The notes under the pieces were generated by a model that worked only from the letters and a program-made list of their open reading frames with translations, had not been told where the DNA came from and did no database searches. The translations under genes and the position numbers were made by a program. This document shows positions 54,874 to 63,831 of a stretch of 64,000 bases of DNA, piece by piece. How positions within the stretch are numbered: the stretch's first letter is position 1; the number at the start of each line of letters is the position of its first letter. The stretch is taken from contig JACTMO010000028.1 in NCBI GenBank assembly GCA_014584605.1, forward strand, positions 1 through 64,000. The letters run 5' to 3'. This DNA is from Bacteroidota bacterium (GTDB taxonomy: Bacteria > Bacteroidota > Bacteroidia > Flavobacteriales_F > PHOS-HE28).

Positions 54874-56097
54874 ATGGAGCGGGTCGTCATCACCGGCATG
54901 GGGATCTGGTCCTGCCTGGGCAAGGACCTGGCGGAGGTGGCCGACAGCCTGCGCACCGGCCGCTCGGGCATTGTGTTCGACCCGGTGCGCAAGGAGATGG
55001 GCTTCCGCAGCGCCCTCACCGGCAAGGTGGACATGCCCGACCTGAAGGCCCAGCTGGGGCGCCGCCAGCGCGTGGGCATGGCCGAGGAATGCTATTACGC
55101 CTATGCCGCCACCGAACAGGCCTTCCGGCAGGCGGGCATCGGGGAGCGCACCTTCCAGGAGCACGCAGTGGGCATCCTGTACGGCAACGACAGCAGCACG
55201 CAGGCGGTGGTGGATGGCGTGGATGCCCTGCGGCGCAAGAAGGACACCACGCTCATCGGGTCGGGTTCCATCTTCCAGTCGATGAACTCGACGGTGACGA
55301 TGAACCTGGCCACCATCTTCGGCCTGCGCGGTATCAACTTCACGGTGAGCGGGGCCTGCGCCAGCGGCTCGCACGCCATCGGCATGGGCTACCTGCTGAT
55401 CAAGCAGGGGCTCCAGCGCATCGTGCTCTGCGGCGGCGCGCAGGAGGTCAACCCGGTGGCCTTCTGCAGCTTCGACGGCATCTCGGCCTTCAGCGTGCGT
55501 GAGTCGGACCCCACGCGCGCCTCGCGCCCCTTCGACCGCGGCCGAGACGGGCTGGTGCCCAGCGGCGGCAGCGCGGCCCTGGTGCTGGAGAGCCTTTCCT
55601 CGGCGCAGGAGCGCGGTGCACCGGTCCTGGCCGAGGTGGTCGGCTACGGCTTCTCCTCCAACGGCCTGCACATCAGCGACCCCGATCTGGACGGCCAGGT
55701 GCGCGCCCTGCGCATGGCCCTGAACATGGCCGGCATGGGCCCGTCGGACATCGGCTACATCAACGCCCACGCCACCTCCACCCCCATCGGCGACCTGGTG
55801 GAGGCCCAGGCCATCGACGCGGTCTTCGGCGCCGCACGCCCCCCGGTGAGCAGCACCAAGAGCCTCACGGGTCACGAGTGCTGGATGGCCGGCGCCAGCG
55901 AAGTGGTGTACAGCGTATTGATGATGCTGGGCGGCTTCCTGGCCCCGAACCTTAATTTTGAGGAACCCGACGAGGCCTCGGAACGTTTGAACGTGGTGCG
56001 CAGCCCGATGGACCATCGGGTGGACGCGCTGCTCTCGAACTCCTTCGGCTTCGGGGGGACCAACTCGACGATCATCATCAAACGCTACACCGGTTGA
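54874..56097 (+). CDS. Beta-ketoacyl-ACP synthase (KS, FabB/F-type) with intact active site
   Basis: A 407-residue condensing enzyme. Catalytic triad C162 (GACASGSHA), H299 (NAHATSTP) and H334 (LTGHECWMAGA), with the C-terminal Gly-rich loop NSFGFGGTN. It should elongate ACP-bound chains. It starts 7 bp after the reductase gene and ends 1 bp before an ACP gene. Confidence 0.94.
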   Translation: MERVVITGMGIWSCLGKDLAEVADSLRTGRSGIVFDPVRKEMGFRSALTGKVDMPDLKAQLGRRQRVGMAEECYYAYAATEQAFRQAGIGERTFQEHAVGILYGNDSSTQAVVDGVDALRRKKDTTLIGSGSIFQSMNSTVTMNLATIFGLRGINFTVSGACASGSHAIGMGYLLIKQGLQRIVLCGGAQEVNPVAFCSFDGISAFSVRESDPTRASRPFDRGRDGLVPSGGSAALVLESLSSAQERGAPVLAEVVGYGFSSNGLHISDPDLDGQVRALRMALNMAGMGPSDIGYINAHATSTPIGDLVEAQAIDAVFGAARPPVSSTKSLTGHECWMAGASEVVYSVLMMLGGFLAPNLNFEEPDEASERLNVVRSPMDHRVDALLSNSFGFGGTNSTIIIKRYTG

Positions 56098-56098
56098 C

Positions 56099-56359
56099 AT
56101 GAGCACCGTTGCGCAACGGGGGGAGATCGAAGCCCGCACCAAGGTGTTCCTGGTGGAGGAGTTCGAAGTGCAGGAGGACCTGATCCTGCCGGACGCCGAC
56201 ATGAAGGAGACCCTGGCGCTGGACAGCCTGGACTATGTGGACCTGGTGGTGGTGATCCAGGACAACTTCGGGGTGAAGCTCACCGCCGAGGACTTCCAGC
56301 GGATCGGCACCTTCGCGGATTTCTACGAGCACATTGAGCAGCGCATCGCCCGCTCCTGA
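56099..56359 (+). CDS. Acyl carrier protein 1 of the cluster
   Basis: An 86-residue carrier with the phosphopantetheine attachment site S43 in LALDSLDYVDL. The acidic helix II is typical. It lies directly behind the first KS. The downstream acyltransferase starts inside its last 26 bp. Confidence 0.93.
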   Translation: MSTVAQRGEIEARTKVFLVEEFEVQEDLILPDADMKETLALDSLDYVDLVVVIQDNFGVKLTAEDFQRIGTFADFYEHIEQRIARS

Positions 56360-57305
56360 GCCGCAGCCCGCGGCCTGGCAGGGCCGCAGTCGGGGCACTC
56401 CGCTCGGCCATCGCATCTTCATCTTCCTGATCCGTCGCGTGGGCCTGTGGGCGGCCTATGCCCTGCTGGTCCCCGTCGCGCTCTACTTCGTCCTCGCCGC
56501 GCGCGAGCCCGGACGTGCCTGGCTGCGCTACTATGCCCGGGTGTGTCCCCAGGACCGCAGGCCCCGCCCGTGGGTGCTCTTCCGCGCCTATCAGGAATTC
56601 GGCAAGCTCATCATCGACAAGGCCGCCGTGATGGCCGGGCTGCAGCACCGCTTCCGGACGGACCACCAGGCGGCGAACACGCTGCAACGCATCCTCGACG
56701 CGGGCCGCGGCGGGCTGCTCATCAGTGCCCATGTGGGCAACTGGCAGATGGCCAGCTACATGCTGAAGCGCTACCGCGGGCAGGTGAGCGTGGTGATGCT
56801 CGACGCCGAGGAGCAGGCCATCAAACAGGCGCACGACCAGGCCACCCAGGACCGGCGGTACGAGGTGATCGCGCTGAAGGACGACCTCTCGCACCTGTTC
56901 CGCATCCGGGGCGCCCTGGCCGAGGGTCGGCTGGTGTGCATCCACGGCGACCGCGCGCTCGCCGGCGGCCGTACCGCGCGCGTGCCCTTCCTGGGCCAAG
57001 AGGCGCCCTTCCCCCTGGGGCCCTTCGCCATCGCTGCCGCCTTCGATGTGCCGGTGTGCTTCTCCTTCGTGCTGCGCACAGGCCCCCGCCGCTACACCTT
57101 CACGGCCACCGACCCCCTGCCCCACCATCGCGATGCCACCGTGCAGCTGACCCGCTTCGCGGCCGCGTTGGAAGCGGTAGTGCGACGCCATCCCTTCCAA
57201 TGGGCCAACTTTTATGAATTTTGGAGCGATGCCCCTGCCGCTGCCCAAGGGCGAGGCCGTGCTGCAGTTCCTGCCGCACCGCCCGCCGATCGTACTGGTC
57301 GATGA
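56334..57305 (+). CDS. LpxL/HtrB-like acyltransferase
   Basis: A 323-residue membrane-associated acyltransferase of the lipid A acyltransferase family. It has an N-terminal membrane helix (about 26-55), the catalytic H133 in LISAHVGNWQ, and CIHGDRALAGG. The family start (WQGRSRGTPLG) requires a TTG at 56334 that overlaps the ACP gene by 26 bp; no better start is available. The C-terminus runs 92 bp into the next gene and is longer than usual beyond FYEFW. It may acylate the polyene or its carrier lipid. Confidence 0.85.
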   Translation: MSSASPAPEPQPAAWQGRSRGTPLGHRIFIFLIRRVGLWAAYALLVPVALYFVLAAREPGRAWLRYYARVCPQDRRPRPWVLFRAYQEFGKLIIDKAAVMAGLQHRFRTDHQAANTLQRILDAGRGGLLISAHVGNWQMASYMLKRYRGQVSVVMLDAEEQAIKQAHDQATQDRRYEVIALKDDLSHLFRIRGALAEGRLVCIHGDRALAGGRTARVPFLGQEAPFPLGPFAIAAAFDVPVCFSFVLRTGPRRYTFTATDPLPHHRDATVQLTRFAAALEAVVRRHPFQWANFYEFWSDAPAAAQGRGRAAVPAAPPADRTGR

Positions 57306-57675
57306 GCTGATCGCCTCCGACGGCGACAACCACCTTACGCGGCTCACCGTGCGGCCGGACAACGTGTTCACCGAGAACGGACACCTGCTGGAGGCCGGGT
57401 TGATCGAGCACGTGGCCCAGAGCACCGCACTGGGCACCGGCTACGCATCCGCCGGGGCCGGGGAGGGCAGCCCGCCGGTGGGCTTCATCGGCGCCGTTTC
57501 CCGCCTGCGGATCGAACGCCTTCCCGCCGTGGGCGAGCAGCTGGAGACCACCGTGGCCATGCAGCACCGGCTGGTGCAGGTGCAGGTGCTGCAAGGCACC
57601 GTGCGTTGCGGCGCAGCGGTGATCGCCACGATGGAGATGAAGGTCTTTCTCATGGGTCCTGCCGATGCGGCCTGA
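57214..57675 (+). CDS. 3-hydroxyacyl-ACP dehydratase-like hotdog protein
   Basis: A 153-residue hotdog-fold protein. LPHRPPIVLVDEL is the entry found in ApeI/FabZ-like dehydratases, and FTENGHLLEAGLIEHVAQS holds the likely active-site region. It should dehydrate hydroxyacyl-ACP to enoyl-ACP, keeping the polyene conjugated. An ATG at 57229 is an alternative that shortens the overlap with the acyltransferase gene. Confidence 0.82.
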   Translation: MNFGAMPLPLPKGEAVLQFLPHRPPIVLVDELIASDGDNHLTRLTVRPDNVFTENGHLLEAGLIEHVAQSTALGTGYASAGAGEGSPPVGFIGAVSRLRIERLPAVGEQLETTVAMQHRLVQVQVLQGTVRCGAAVIATMEMKVFLMGPADAA

Positions 57676-58087
57676 ACTGACCGACCTCTGCGAGGTACCG
57701 ATCACCTTCGGCGACCTGGACCCCATGGGCATCGTGTGGCACGGCAACTATGTGAAGTTCATGGAGCGCGGCCGCGAGTCCTTCGGCAGGGCGCACGGGC
57801 TGGACGCCATGCGGATCCTCGAGCTGGGCTTCACCACCCCGGTGGTGCGCACCGTGATCGACCACAAGGCCATGCTCGAGTACGGCGACCTGGTGGAGAT
57901 CGCCACCACCCTTATCCCGCAGGCCGCGGCCAAAGTGGTGCTGCGCTACCGGATCAAGGCCAGGGGCCGCAGCGCCGTCGCGGCCGTGGCCGAGACCACC
58001 CAGGTGTTCCTGGACCGGGAGCGCCGCTTGCAGCTGGTGGACCCGCCCTTCTACCAGGAATGGAAACAGCGGCACGGGATCCGATGA
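57665..58087 (+). CDS. 4HBT-type acyl thioesterase
   Basis: A 140-residue hotdog thioesterase; the D18 region FGDLDPMGIVWHGNYVKFME is the 4-hydroxybenzoyl-CoA thioesterase signature. It could release or proofread chains on ACP (ApeK-like role). Overlaps the dehydratase by 11 bp and the next KS by an ATGA. Confidence 0.9.
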   Translation: MRPELTDLCEVPITFGDLDPMGIVWHGNYVKFMERGRESFGRAHGLDAMRILELGFTTPVVRTVIDHKAMLEYGDLVEIATTLIPQAAAKVVLRYRIKARGRSAVAAVAETTQVFLDRERRLQLVDPPFYQEWKQRHGIR

Positions 58088-59196
58088 ACGGACCGATCCT
58101 GCTGGGGGCGCCCGGCTGCGTGACCCCCCTGGGCGCCTCGCTGGAGGAGAGCTTCGCCGCGATGCATGCCGGGCACTGCGGCCTGCGCCCGGAACCCTTC
58201 CCCGGCAGCGAAGCACCCGTGCATGTGGGCCGCTGCGACGAAGCCGTGCTCACCGGCGGCGGAAGAAGGGCGCAGCGCCTGCTGGGCGCGGCCGTGCGCC
58301 AGAGCATGGGCGGCCTTGCGCGCAGCCTGCGCACCCTGCCCCGCACCGCCTGGGTGCTGGCCACCACCAAGGGCGACGTGCGGGCCCTGGAGGAGGGCCG
58401 ACCCGGCGACGCGGAGCTGCCGCGCTTCGCCAGCCGGGCGGGCATCGCCCTCGACCTGCCCGGCGCCCCGATCGTGGTCTCCAACGCCTGCATCTCCGGC
58501 ACGCTGGCCATACAGCTGGCCGCCGACATGGTCCGCTACGGAGAGATGGACCACGTGCTGGTGACCGGGCTCGACGAGGCCACGGACTTCGTGCTCTCGG
58601 GCTTCCACTGCCTGCATGCCATCGCCAGCGGTCCCTGCCGCCCCTTCGACGATGCGCGTGACGGCATTTCCCTGGGTGAGGCCGCCGCCTCGTTGGTGGT
58701 GACGCGCGACGCCGGCCTGTTCCGGCACGGGCCCATCGCCACCTACCTGGGCGGCGCCATGGGCAACGACGCCAACCACATCTCGGGCCCCTCGCGCACC
58801 GGTGAAGGCCTGGTGCGGGCGGTGGACGCGGCGCTGCAGCAGGCCGGGTTGACCGCTGCGGCGGTGACGCACGTGAACGCCCACGGCACCGGCAGCGTGT
58901 ACAACGACGGCATGGAGCACATCGCCTTCAGCCGGCTGGGCCTGGGCCACGCCCCGGTGAACTCCTACAAGGGTTACTTCGGCCATACGCTGGGCGCGGC
59001 GGGCCTGGTGGAGACCCTGTTGGCGGTGCACGGGCTGCGGCAGGGTCTGATGCTGCGCAGCCTCGGGGCCACCTGCTCGGCCACGCTGCCGGGCATCGAC
59101 GTGCTCCACACGCACCGCCCCACCGCCGGGCGCACGCTGCTGAAGACCTCCTCGGGCTTCGGAGGCTGCAACGCCGCCATCCTTCTGCGCGCATGA
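58084..59196 (+). CDS. Second ketosynthase (KS) with intact active site
   Basis: A 370-residue condensing enzyme, somewhat shorter than the first. Triad C136 (SNACISGTLA), H267 (NAHGTGS) and H301 (YFGHTLGAAG) is complete. It is coupled by ATGA to the thioesterase before it and to a short degenerate KS after it, which suggests that these two form a KS heterodimer. Confidence 0.92.
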   Translation: MNGPILLGAPGCVTPLGASLEESFAAMHAGHCGLRPEPFPGSEAPVHVGRCDEAVLTGGGRRAQRLLGAAVRQSMGGLARSLRTLPRTAWVLATTKGDVRALEEGRPGDAELPRFASRAGIALDLPGAPIVVSNACISGTLAIQLAADMVRYGEMDHVLVTGLDEATDFVLSGFHCLHAIASGPCRPFDDARDGISLGEAAASLVVTRDAGLFRHGPIATYLGGAMGNDANHISGPSRTGEGLVRAVDAALQQAGLTAAAVTHVNAHGTGSVYNDGMEHIAFSRLGLGHAPVNSYKGYFGHTLGAAGLVETLLAVHGLRQGLMLRSLGATCSATLPGIDVLHTHRPTAGRTLLKTSSGFGGCNAAILLRA

Positions 59197-59795
59197 AACC
59201 CCTCGCACACAGCCGTCTGGAGCCCGGGGTCTTCACCCTGGACGGCACGCCCATCGCAGCGCCCAAGGGCACGCCGGACGAGGCCCTCCGCACCTGTTAC
59301 CAGGCCCTGGCGATGGACTATCCGAAATTCCACAAGATGGACCCGTTGGCCAAGCTGGCCGTCCTGGTGGCCGAGCCCGTGCTGCGCGTGGCCCGCGAAC
59401 GCGGTGCCGACCTGGCCGGGTCCACCGCCGTGCTGGCCCTGGGCTCCAGCGGCTGCCTCGCCAGCGACGTGGAGCATTGGCGGGTGCGTCAGGCCACGGG
59501 GCTGGCCAGCCCGGCCGTGTTCGTGTACACCCTGCCCAACATCGGCGTGGGCGAGCTCACCATCCGCCACGGCATGCACGGGCCTTCGCTGTGCCTGATG
59601 ACCGAGGAGCCCGACACGGCCGAGGCCCGGATGGCCGCCCGCCTCCTGCGGCGCGACCCCCGGGTTCGGTGGCTCGTCTGCCTGTGGACCGATATCTTCG
59701 CCGACCGTTTCGAGGCCCGGGCCGTGTTGTATGGCCCGGAAGACCCCTGGACGGACCCGGCCCACCCGACGGCACTTTTCCCCAGCACTCCCTGA
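59193..59795 (+). CDS. Short ketosynthase-fold protein lacking the catalytic Cys
   Basis: A 200-residue protein corresponding to the N-terminal half of the ketosynthase fold. Family-like blocks are YPKFHKMDPLAKLA and SPAVFVYTLPN. By hand alignment with the chain-length-factor protein at 61239, the catalytic Cys position is T137 (LMTEE), and the His motifs of the second half are absent. It cannot condense by itself; it may be the partner of the KS before it, whose stop it overlaps (ATGA). Confidence 0.75.
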   Translation: MKPLAHSRLEPGVFTLDGTPIAAPKGTPDEALRTCYQALAMDYPKFHKMDPLAKLAVLVAEPVLRVARERGADLAGSTAVLALGSSGCLASDVEHWRVRQATGLASPAVFVYTLPNIGVGELTIRHGMHGPSLCLMTEEPDTAEARMAARLLRRDPRVRWLVCLWTDIFADRFEARAVLYGPEDPWTDPAHPTALFPSTP

Positions 59796-59797
59796 CC

Positions 59798-60058
59798 ATG
59801 GACGCACAGGCCCTCAAGCAGCAGCTCAAAGCGCAGATCATCGAACAGCTCAACCTCGAGGAGGTGAAAGTGGAGGACATCGGCGACGACCAGGCGCTGT
59901 TCGGCGAAGGGCTGGGGCTGGACTCCATCGACGCCTTGGAGCTGATCGTGCTGCTCGAGCGCCATTACGGCATCAAGATCACCGACCCCAAGCAGGGGCA
60001 GGCCGTCTTCCGCTCGGTGAACACCATGGCGGAGTTCATCCAGAGCCACGGCAAGTGA
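59798..60058 (+). CDS. Acyl carrier protein 2 of the cluster
   Basis: An 86-residue carrier; phosphopantetheine site S43 in LGLDSIDALEL. It differs clearly from carrier 1, so the two probably serve different stages or partners. It starts 2 bp after the short KS gene and overlaps the next start as GTGA. Confidence 0.93.
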   Translation: MDAQALKQQLKAQIIEQLNLEEVKVEDIGDDQALFGEGLGLDSIDALELIVLLERHYGIKITDPKQGQAVFRSVNTMAEFIQSHGK

Positions 60059-61242
60059 AGCGTCCGCCGGTCGCCATCACGGGGATCGGCGCGATCTCCG
60101 CACTGGGGACCGGGACCGCGGCCCAGCTGGAGGCCCTGCGCGACGGCCGCTCGGGCATCACCCGCCTCACGCACCTCTCCCTTCCCTTTCCCGAGCAGTG
60201 GTTCGGTGAGGTGAAGGCCACCAACGCCGACCTGGCCGCCCTGGCCGGTGTGGACGCCGACCGGTCGCGCACCGTCCTGCTCGGGCTCATCGCCGCGCGC
60301 GAAGCCTTGCGGAACGCCGGGATCGGCCCCGGGGCGGACATCGATCTCCTCAGCGCCAGCACCGTGGGCGGCATGGACCGCAGCGAGGTCTTCGCCACGC
60401 GCTGGATGGCCGGTGCGACGGACGGGATCGACCGCGCCCGGGGCCATGCCGTGTGCGACCATGCGCAACAGCTGGCGCAGCACCTGGGGCTGAACGGCCG
60501 CGTGGCCACGCTCAGCACGGCCTGTTCCAGCAGCGCCAACGCGCTGATGCTCGGTGCGTGGCTCATCCGTTCCGGCCGGGCCGACGCGGTGCTCGCCGGG
60601 GGCGCCGATGCGCTCTGTCGTTTCACCACGGAAGGGTTCCGTGCCCTGAGCGCGATGGACCCCGCCGCGTGCCGCCCCTTCAGCGCCGACCGCGCCGGCA
60701 TGAACCTGGGCGAAGGGGCTGCCTACCTGGTGCTGGAGCACGGCGACCGAGCGCAGGCACGCGGCCGCACGCCGTTGGCCTTCCTGGCAGGCGCCGCCAA
60801 CGCCAACGACGCGCACCATCAGACCGCCACCTCACCGGAAGGGGACGGACCCTACCGGGCCATGCGCGAGGCGCTGGCCGATGCCGGGCGCACGCCCCAC
60901 CAGGTGGACCTGATCAACGCGCACGGCACGGGCACCGACAACAACGACGGCACCGAGCAGCTGGCCATGGAAAGGCTCTTCACCACCGTGCCGCCCTTCT
61001 CCAGCACCAAGAGCGCCACCGGGCACACACTGGCCGCCGCAGGTGCACTGGAAGCCGTGTTCAGCGTGCTCTGCATCCGCCATGGGCTGCTCCCGGCCAA
61101 CCTGCGCCACAGCGCCCCGATCGAAGGGCTGCGCGCCACGCCGAACACAACGCCGCGCCGGGCCGAGGTGCGCACGGTGCTCAGCACCTCCTTCGGTTTC
61201 GGCGGCAACGACAGTGCCCTGGTCCTGAGCAGCACGCCATGA
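60055..61242 (+). CDS. Third ketosynthase (KS-alpha-like) with intact active site
   Basis: A 395-residue condensing enzyme starting at a GTG that overlaps the carrier stop (GTGA). C157 (STACSSSANAL), the NAHGTGT His and the SATGHTLAAAG His are all present, with TSFGFGGND at the end. It is immediately followed, ATGA-coupled, by a chain-length-factor-like protein; the two should act as a KS/CLF heterodimer. Confidence 0.93.
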   Translation: MKRPPVAITGIGAISALGTGTAAQLEALRDGRSGITRLTHLSLPFPEQWFGEVKATNADLAALAGVDADRSRTVLLGLIAAREALRNAGIGPGADIDLLSASTVGGMDRSEVFATRWMAGATDGIDRARGHAVCDHAQQLAQHLGLNGRVATLSTACSSSANALMLGAWLIRSGRADAVLAGGADALCRFTTEGFRALSAMDPAACRPFSADRAGMNLGEGAAYLVLEHGDRAQARGRTPLAFLAGAANANDAHHQTATSPEGDGPYRAMREALADAGRTPHQVDLINAHGTGTDNNDGTEQLAMERLFTTVPPFSSTKSATGHTLAAAGALEAVFSVLCIRHGLLPANLRHSAPIEGLRATPNTTPRRAEVRTVLSTSFGFGGNDSALVLSSTP

Positions 61243-62057
61243 TCGTCCGCGCCTCCGCCCATTACACGCTGCGGCCCGGACGGGACGTGGAGACCGTGGT
61301 GCCGGGCATGGACCTGCTGCCCAAGCCGATGGCGCGCCGCATGATCGCCCCGGTGCGCCGGGCCATGGCCTGTGCCCTGGCCGCCCTGGCGGAAGCGGGC
61401 GTGGAGCGCCCCGATGGCATCTTCTACGGCACCGGGCTGGGCTGCCTGGCGGACACGCAGGAATTCCTGCTGGAGATCGAGCGCAACGCCGGATCGCTGC
61501 TGGCGCCCACCAGCTTCATGCGCAGCACGCACAACACGGTGGCCGGTCTGCTCGCCCTCGCCCTGAAGGCGCCGGGCCCGAACCTCACCTTCAGCCAGGG
61601 CTTCCTCAGCTTCCACGCCGCCCTGCTCGCCGCCGTGCTGCACCTGGAGGAGCGGCCCGGCGACCGCGTGCTGGTGGGGGCCAGCGATGAGCACCTCCCC
61701 CTGCTCGACCAGCTCTTCGAGGCGTTGCACCTGGAGGAGGCCGTGGCGCCCGGCGCACGACCCGCAGAGGGCGCCGCCTTCTTCGTGCTGGGAGGCACCG
61801 ACGGCCCGGTGAAGGGCCGTGTGGTGGATGTGCGCATGGGCCCTGCGGACCGCGTGAAGGCCGCTGCCGGGACAGCGATCTGGACCGGGGCCCTGGTCCC
61901 TGCCACGCCCCCCGGCCCGTGCTACGCGGAACGCACCGGTCTGCACCACAGCGCGCCGGCGGTGGCCCTGGCCCTGGCGCTGGCCGATGCGGTACCGGCC
62001 GTGCAAGTGCTGGACCGCGAGGGTGCGCAGCACGGGCTGATCCACCTCGCACGATGA
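61239..62057 (+). CDS. Chain-length-factor-like ketosynthase (KS-beta), Cys replaced by Gln
   Basis: A 272-residue KS-fold protein (beta-ketoacyl synthase N-terminal type, ApeC-like). The position of the catalytic Cys holds Q120 (LTFSQGF), the same substitution as in KS-beta subunits of type II polyketide synthases. It also lacks the C-terminal His motifs. It likely sets chain length together with the KS before it. Confidence 0.85.
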   Translation: MIVRASAHYTLRPGRDVETVVPGMDLLPKPMARRMIAPVRRAMACALAALAEAGVERPDGIFYGTGLGCLADTQEFLLEIERNAGSLLAPTSFMRSTHNTVAGLLALALKAPGPNLTFSQGFLSFHAALLAAVLHLEERPGDRVLVGASDEHLPLLDQLFEALHLEEAVAPGARPAEGAAFFVLGGTDGPVKGRVVDVRMGPADRVKAAAGTAIWTGALVPATPPGPCYAERTGLHHSAPAVALALALADAVPAVQVLDREGAQHGLIHLAR

Positions 62058-62812
62058 GCCTGCACCACAAACTGCTGCGCGTACTGCTGCCCGTGCACGC
62101 CCTGCTGCTGGCGTATGCCTGGTGGGGCTCCGGGCCGTGGTGGCCCTTCCTCGCGCTGCTCGCGATGCACCTGCTGCTGATCGGCTGGGGCTCGATGGAC
62201 CACGCGCTGGGCCTCTTCCTGCACGCACATCGCACCGGGCGGCCCGGCACGCTGGCGCTCACCTACGACGACGGTCCGCACCCGGTGCACACGCCCGCCC
62301 TGCTGGACCTGCTGAAGGCCGAAGGGGTGCAGGCCGCCTTCTTCTGCATCGGGCGCCGGGTGGAGCAGCACCCCGCCCTGGTGCGGCGCATGGTGGAAGA
62401 GGGGCACCTGGTGGGCTGCCACAGCATGGACCACCCCATCGCCTGGGGCTTCCTCGGCACGCAGCACAGCGTGGAACAGATCTTGCGCGGCGTGGACGCC
62501 ATCGAACGCGCCTGCAGCATGCGCACGCCCTGGTTCCGACCGCCCTACGGGGTCACCTCGCCCAACATGGCCGCGGCCGTGCGCCGCACGGGTGTGCAGG
62601 TGATCGGCTGGGACCTGCGGCCCTTCGACACCACCTTCCGAAGCACGGAGAAGCGCCTGGCGCGGATCTTCGGCCGGCGCCCGAAAGGCACCGTGGTGGT
62701 GTTGCACGACACCGTGGGGCCCGTGGTGGACACCACGCGCGCCATCATCGAACACTGCCGTGCCACCGGCGTTCCCCTGCTCCGCGCGGACCGTTCCCTC
62801 GGCCTGGCCTGA
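62054..62812 (+). CDS. Membrane-anchored polysaccharide deacetylase (CE4)
   Basis: A 252-residue protein with two N-terminal helices (about 8-50) and a NodB-like CE4 domain: motif 1 TYDDGP with D72/D73, motif 2 HSMDH with H122/H126, and motif 3 RPPYG. All metal-site residues are present, so it is probably active. The polar substrate is unknown: a sugar or amide on the pigment's anchor, or cell-wall sugar. It is ATGA-coupled to the chain-length factor, so it is part of the operon. Confidence 0.88.
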   Translation: MSLHHKLLRVLLPVHALLLAYAWWGSGPWWPFLALLAMHLLLIGWGSMDHALGLFLHAHRTGRPGTLALTYDDGPHPVHTPALLDLLKAEGVQAAFFCIGRRVEQHPALVRRMVEEGHLVGCHSMDHPIAWGFLGTQHSVEQILRGVDAIERACSMRTPWFRPPYGVTSPNMAAAVRRTGVQVIGWDLRPFDTTFRSTEKRLARIFGRRPKGTVVVLHDTVGPVVDTTRAIIEHCRATGVPLLRADRSLGLA

Positions 62813-62819
62813 ACCACGC

Positions 62820-63440
62820 ATGCGCACCACGCTCACGATCCTGCTGTTGTGCCTGGGCTCACTCCTGCACGCACAGCTCGCCCCCGTCGGGACCGATCAC
62901 GCCGAGGTGAAGGCCCTGCTGGCCGCCACGCGGGCGATGCGCACCGTGCAAGCGCGCTTCGTGCAGGAGAAGCACCTGCGGGCCCTGAAGGAACCGGTGC
63001 GCGAGCCCGGCCGCTTCGTGTACGAGCGGCCCGACCGTTTCCGCTGGAGCGTGGAGGGCGCCGCACCGCTCACCATCCTCACCTCCGGCAGCGCGGTGCG
63101 CGTGAAGGAGAACGGCGTGGAGAAGCGCCTCGGCGCCGCCGAACAGCGGATGTACGCCTCCATCAACGCCCTGGTGCTGGACCTAGTGAGCGGGCGCCTG
63201 CTTGAGAGCCCGGAGATGAAACCGCGCTACGAGCTGGGCGCCGACGCGCTGGTGGCGCACCTCACGCCCACGGGTGCCATGGCGCACCGCGTGCAACGCA
63301 TGACGCTGCACTTCGACCGGGCCACCCACCGGCTGCGCGAGATGGAGACCGTGGAGACGGACGGCGACCGTACCGTGGTGCGCTACAGCGATGTCCGGTT
63401 GAACGCGCCTGTTCCGTCCGGGGCCTTCACCGATCTTTGA
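62820..63440 (+). CDS. LolA-like outer-membrane lipoprotein carrier protein
   Basis: A 206-residue periplasmic carrier with a signal peptide (about 1-18, ending LHAQ) and the LolA-type half-barrel: VQARFVQEKHL, then GRFVYERPDRFRW. In aryl-polyene clusters a LolA-like protein is a standard member (ApeL-like) thought to carry the lipid-linked product to the outer membrane. It is 7 bp after the deacetylase gene. Confidence 0.9.
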   Translation: MRTTLTILLLCLGSLLHAQLAPVGTDHAEVKALLAATRAMRTVQARFVQEKHLRALKEPVREPGRFVYERPDRFRWSVEGAAPLTILTSGSAVRVKENGVEKRLGAAEQRMYASINALVLDLVSGRLLESPEMKPRYELGADALVAHLTPTGAMAHRVQRMTLHFDRATHRLREMETVETDGDRTVVRYSDVRLNAPVPSGAFTDL

Positions 63441-63444
63441 GGCC

Positions 63445-63831
63445 ATGGACGCCGCCTGTCGCAGCCTCTTCCACGTGGAGACCTTCGCCCCCCTGGTCGA
63501 AGGTCGCGGATGGCAGGCCCGCGCGGTGATGAACGCGCAGCACCCGATCCTCCAGGGCCACTTCCCGGACAGGCCGGTGATGCCCGGTGTGGCGATGGTG
63601 CAGCTGGCCGGCGCCTTGCTGAGCCGCGGGCTGGGGCGGCCGGTGCATCTGCGCAGCAGCCGCGTCATCAAGTTCCTCTCGCCGTTGGAACCATCCACGG
63701 GCACGGTGCTCGACCTCACGCTTCGTGTCACCGGCGAGGAAGGCGACAGCGTGACGTGTGACGTCAGCGGAAGCTGTGGCGACCGCGTGGTCTTCAGCAT
63801 CAAGGGCGGCTTCGGTCCCCTGCCGGCATGA
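63445..63831 (+). CDS. FabZ-like 3-hydroxyacyl-ACP dehydratase
   Basis: A 128-residue hotdog protein with the FabZ/FabA-type core HPILQGHFPDRPVMPGVAMVQ, which holds the catalytic His and the turn GHFP. A second dehydratase of the cluster (ApeP-like). It is 4 bp after the LolA gene. Confidence 0.9.
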   Translation: MDAACRSLFHVETFAPLVEGRGWQARAVMNAQHPILQGHFPDRPVMPGVAMVQLAGALLSRGLGRPVHLRSSRVIKFLSPLEPSTGTVLDLTLRVTGEEGDSVTCDVSGSCGDRVVFSIKGGFGPLPA

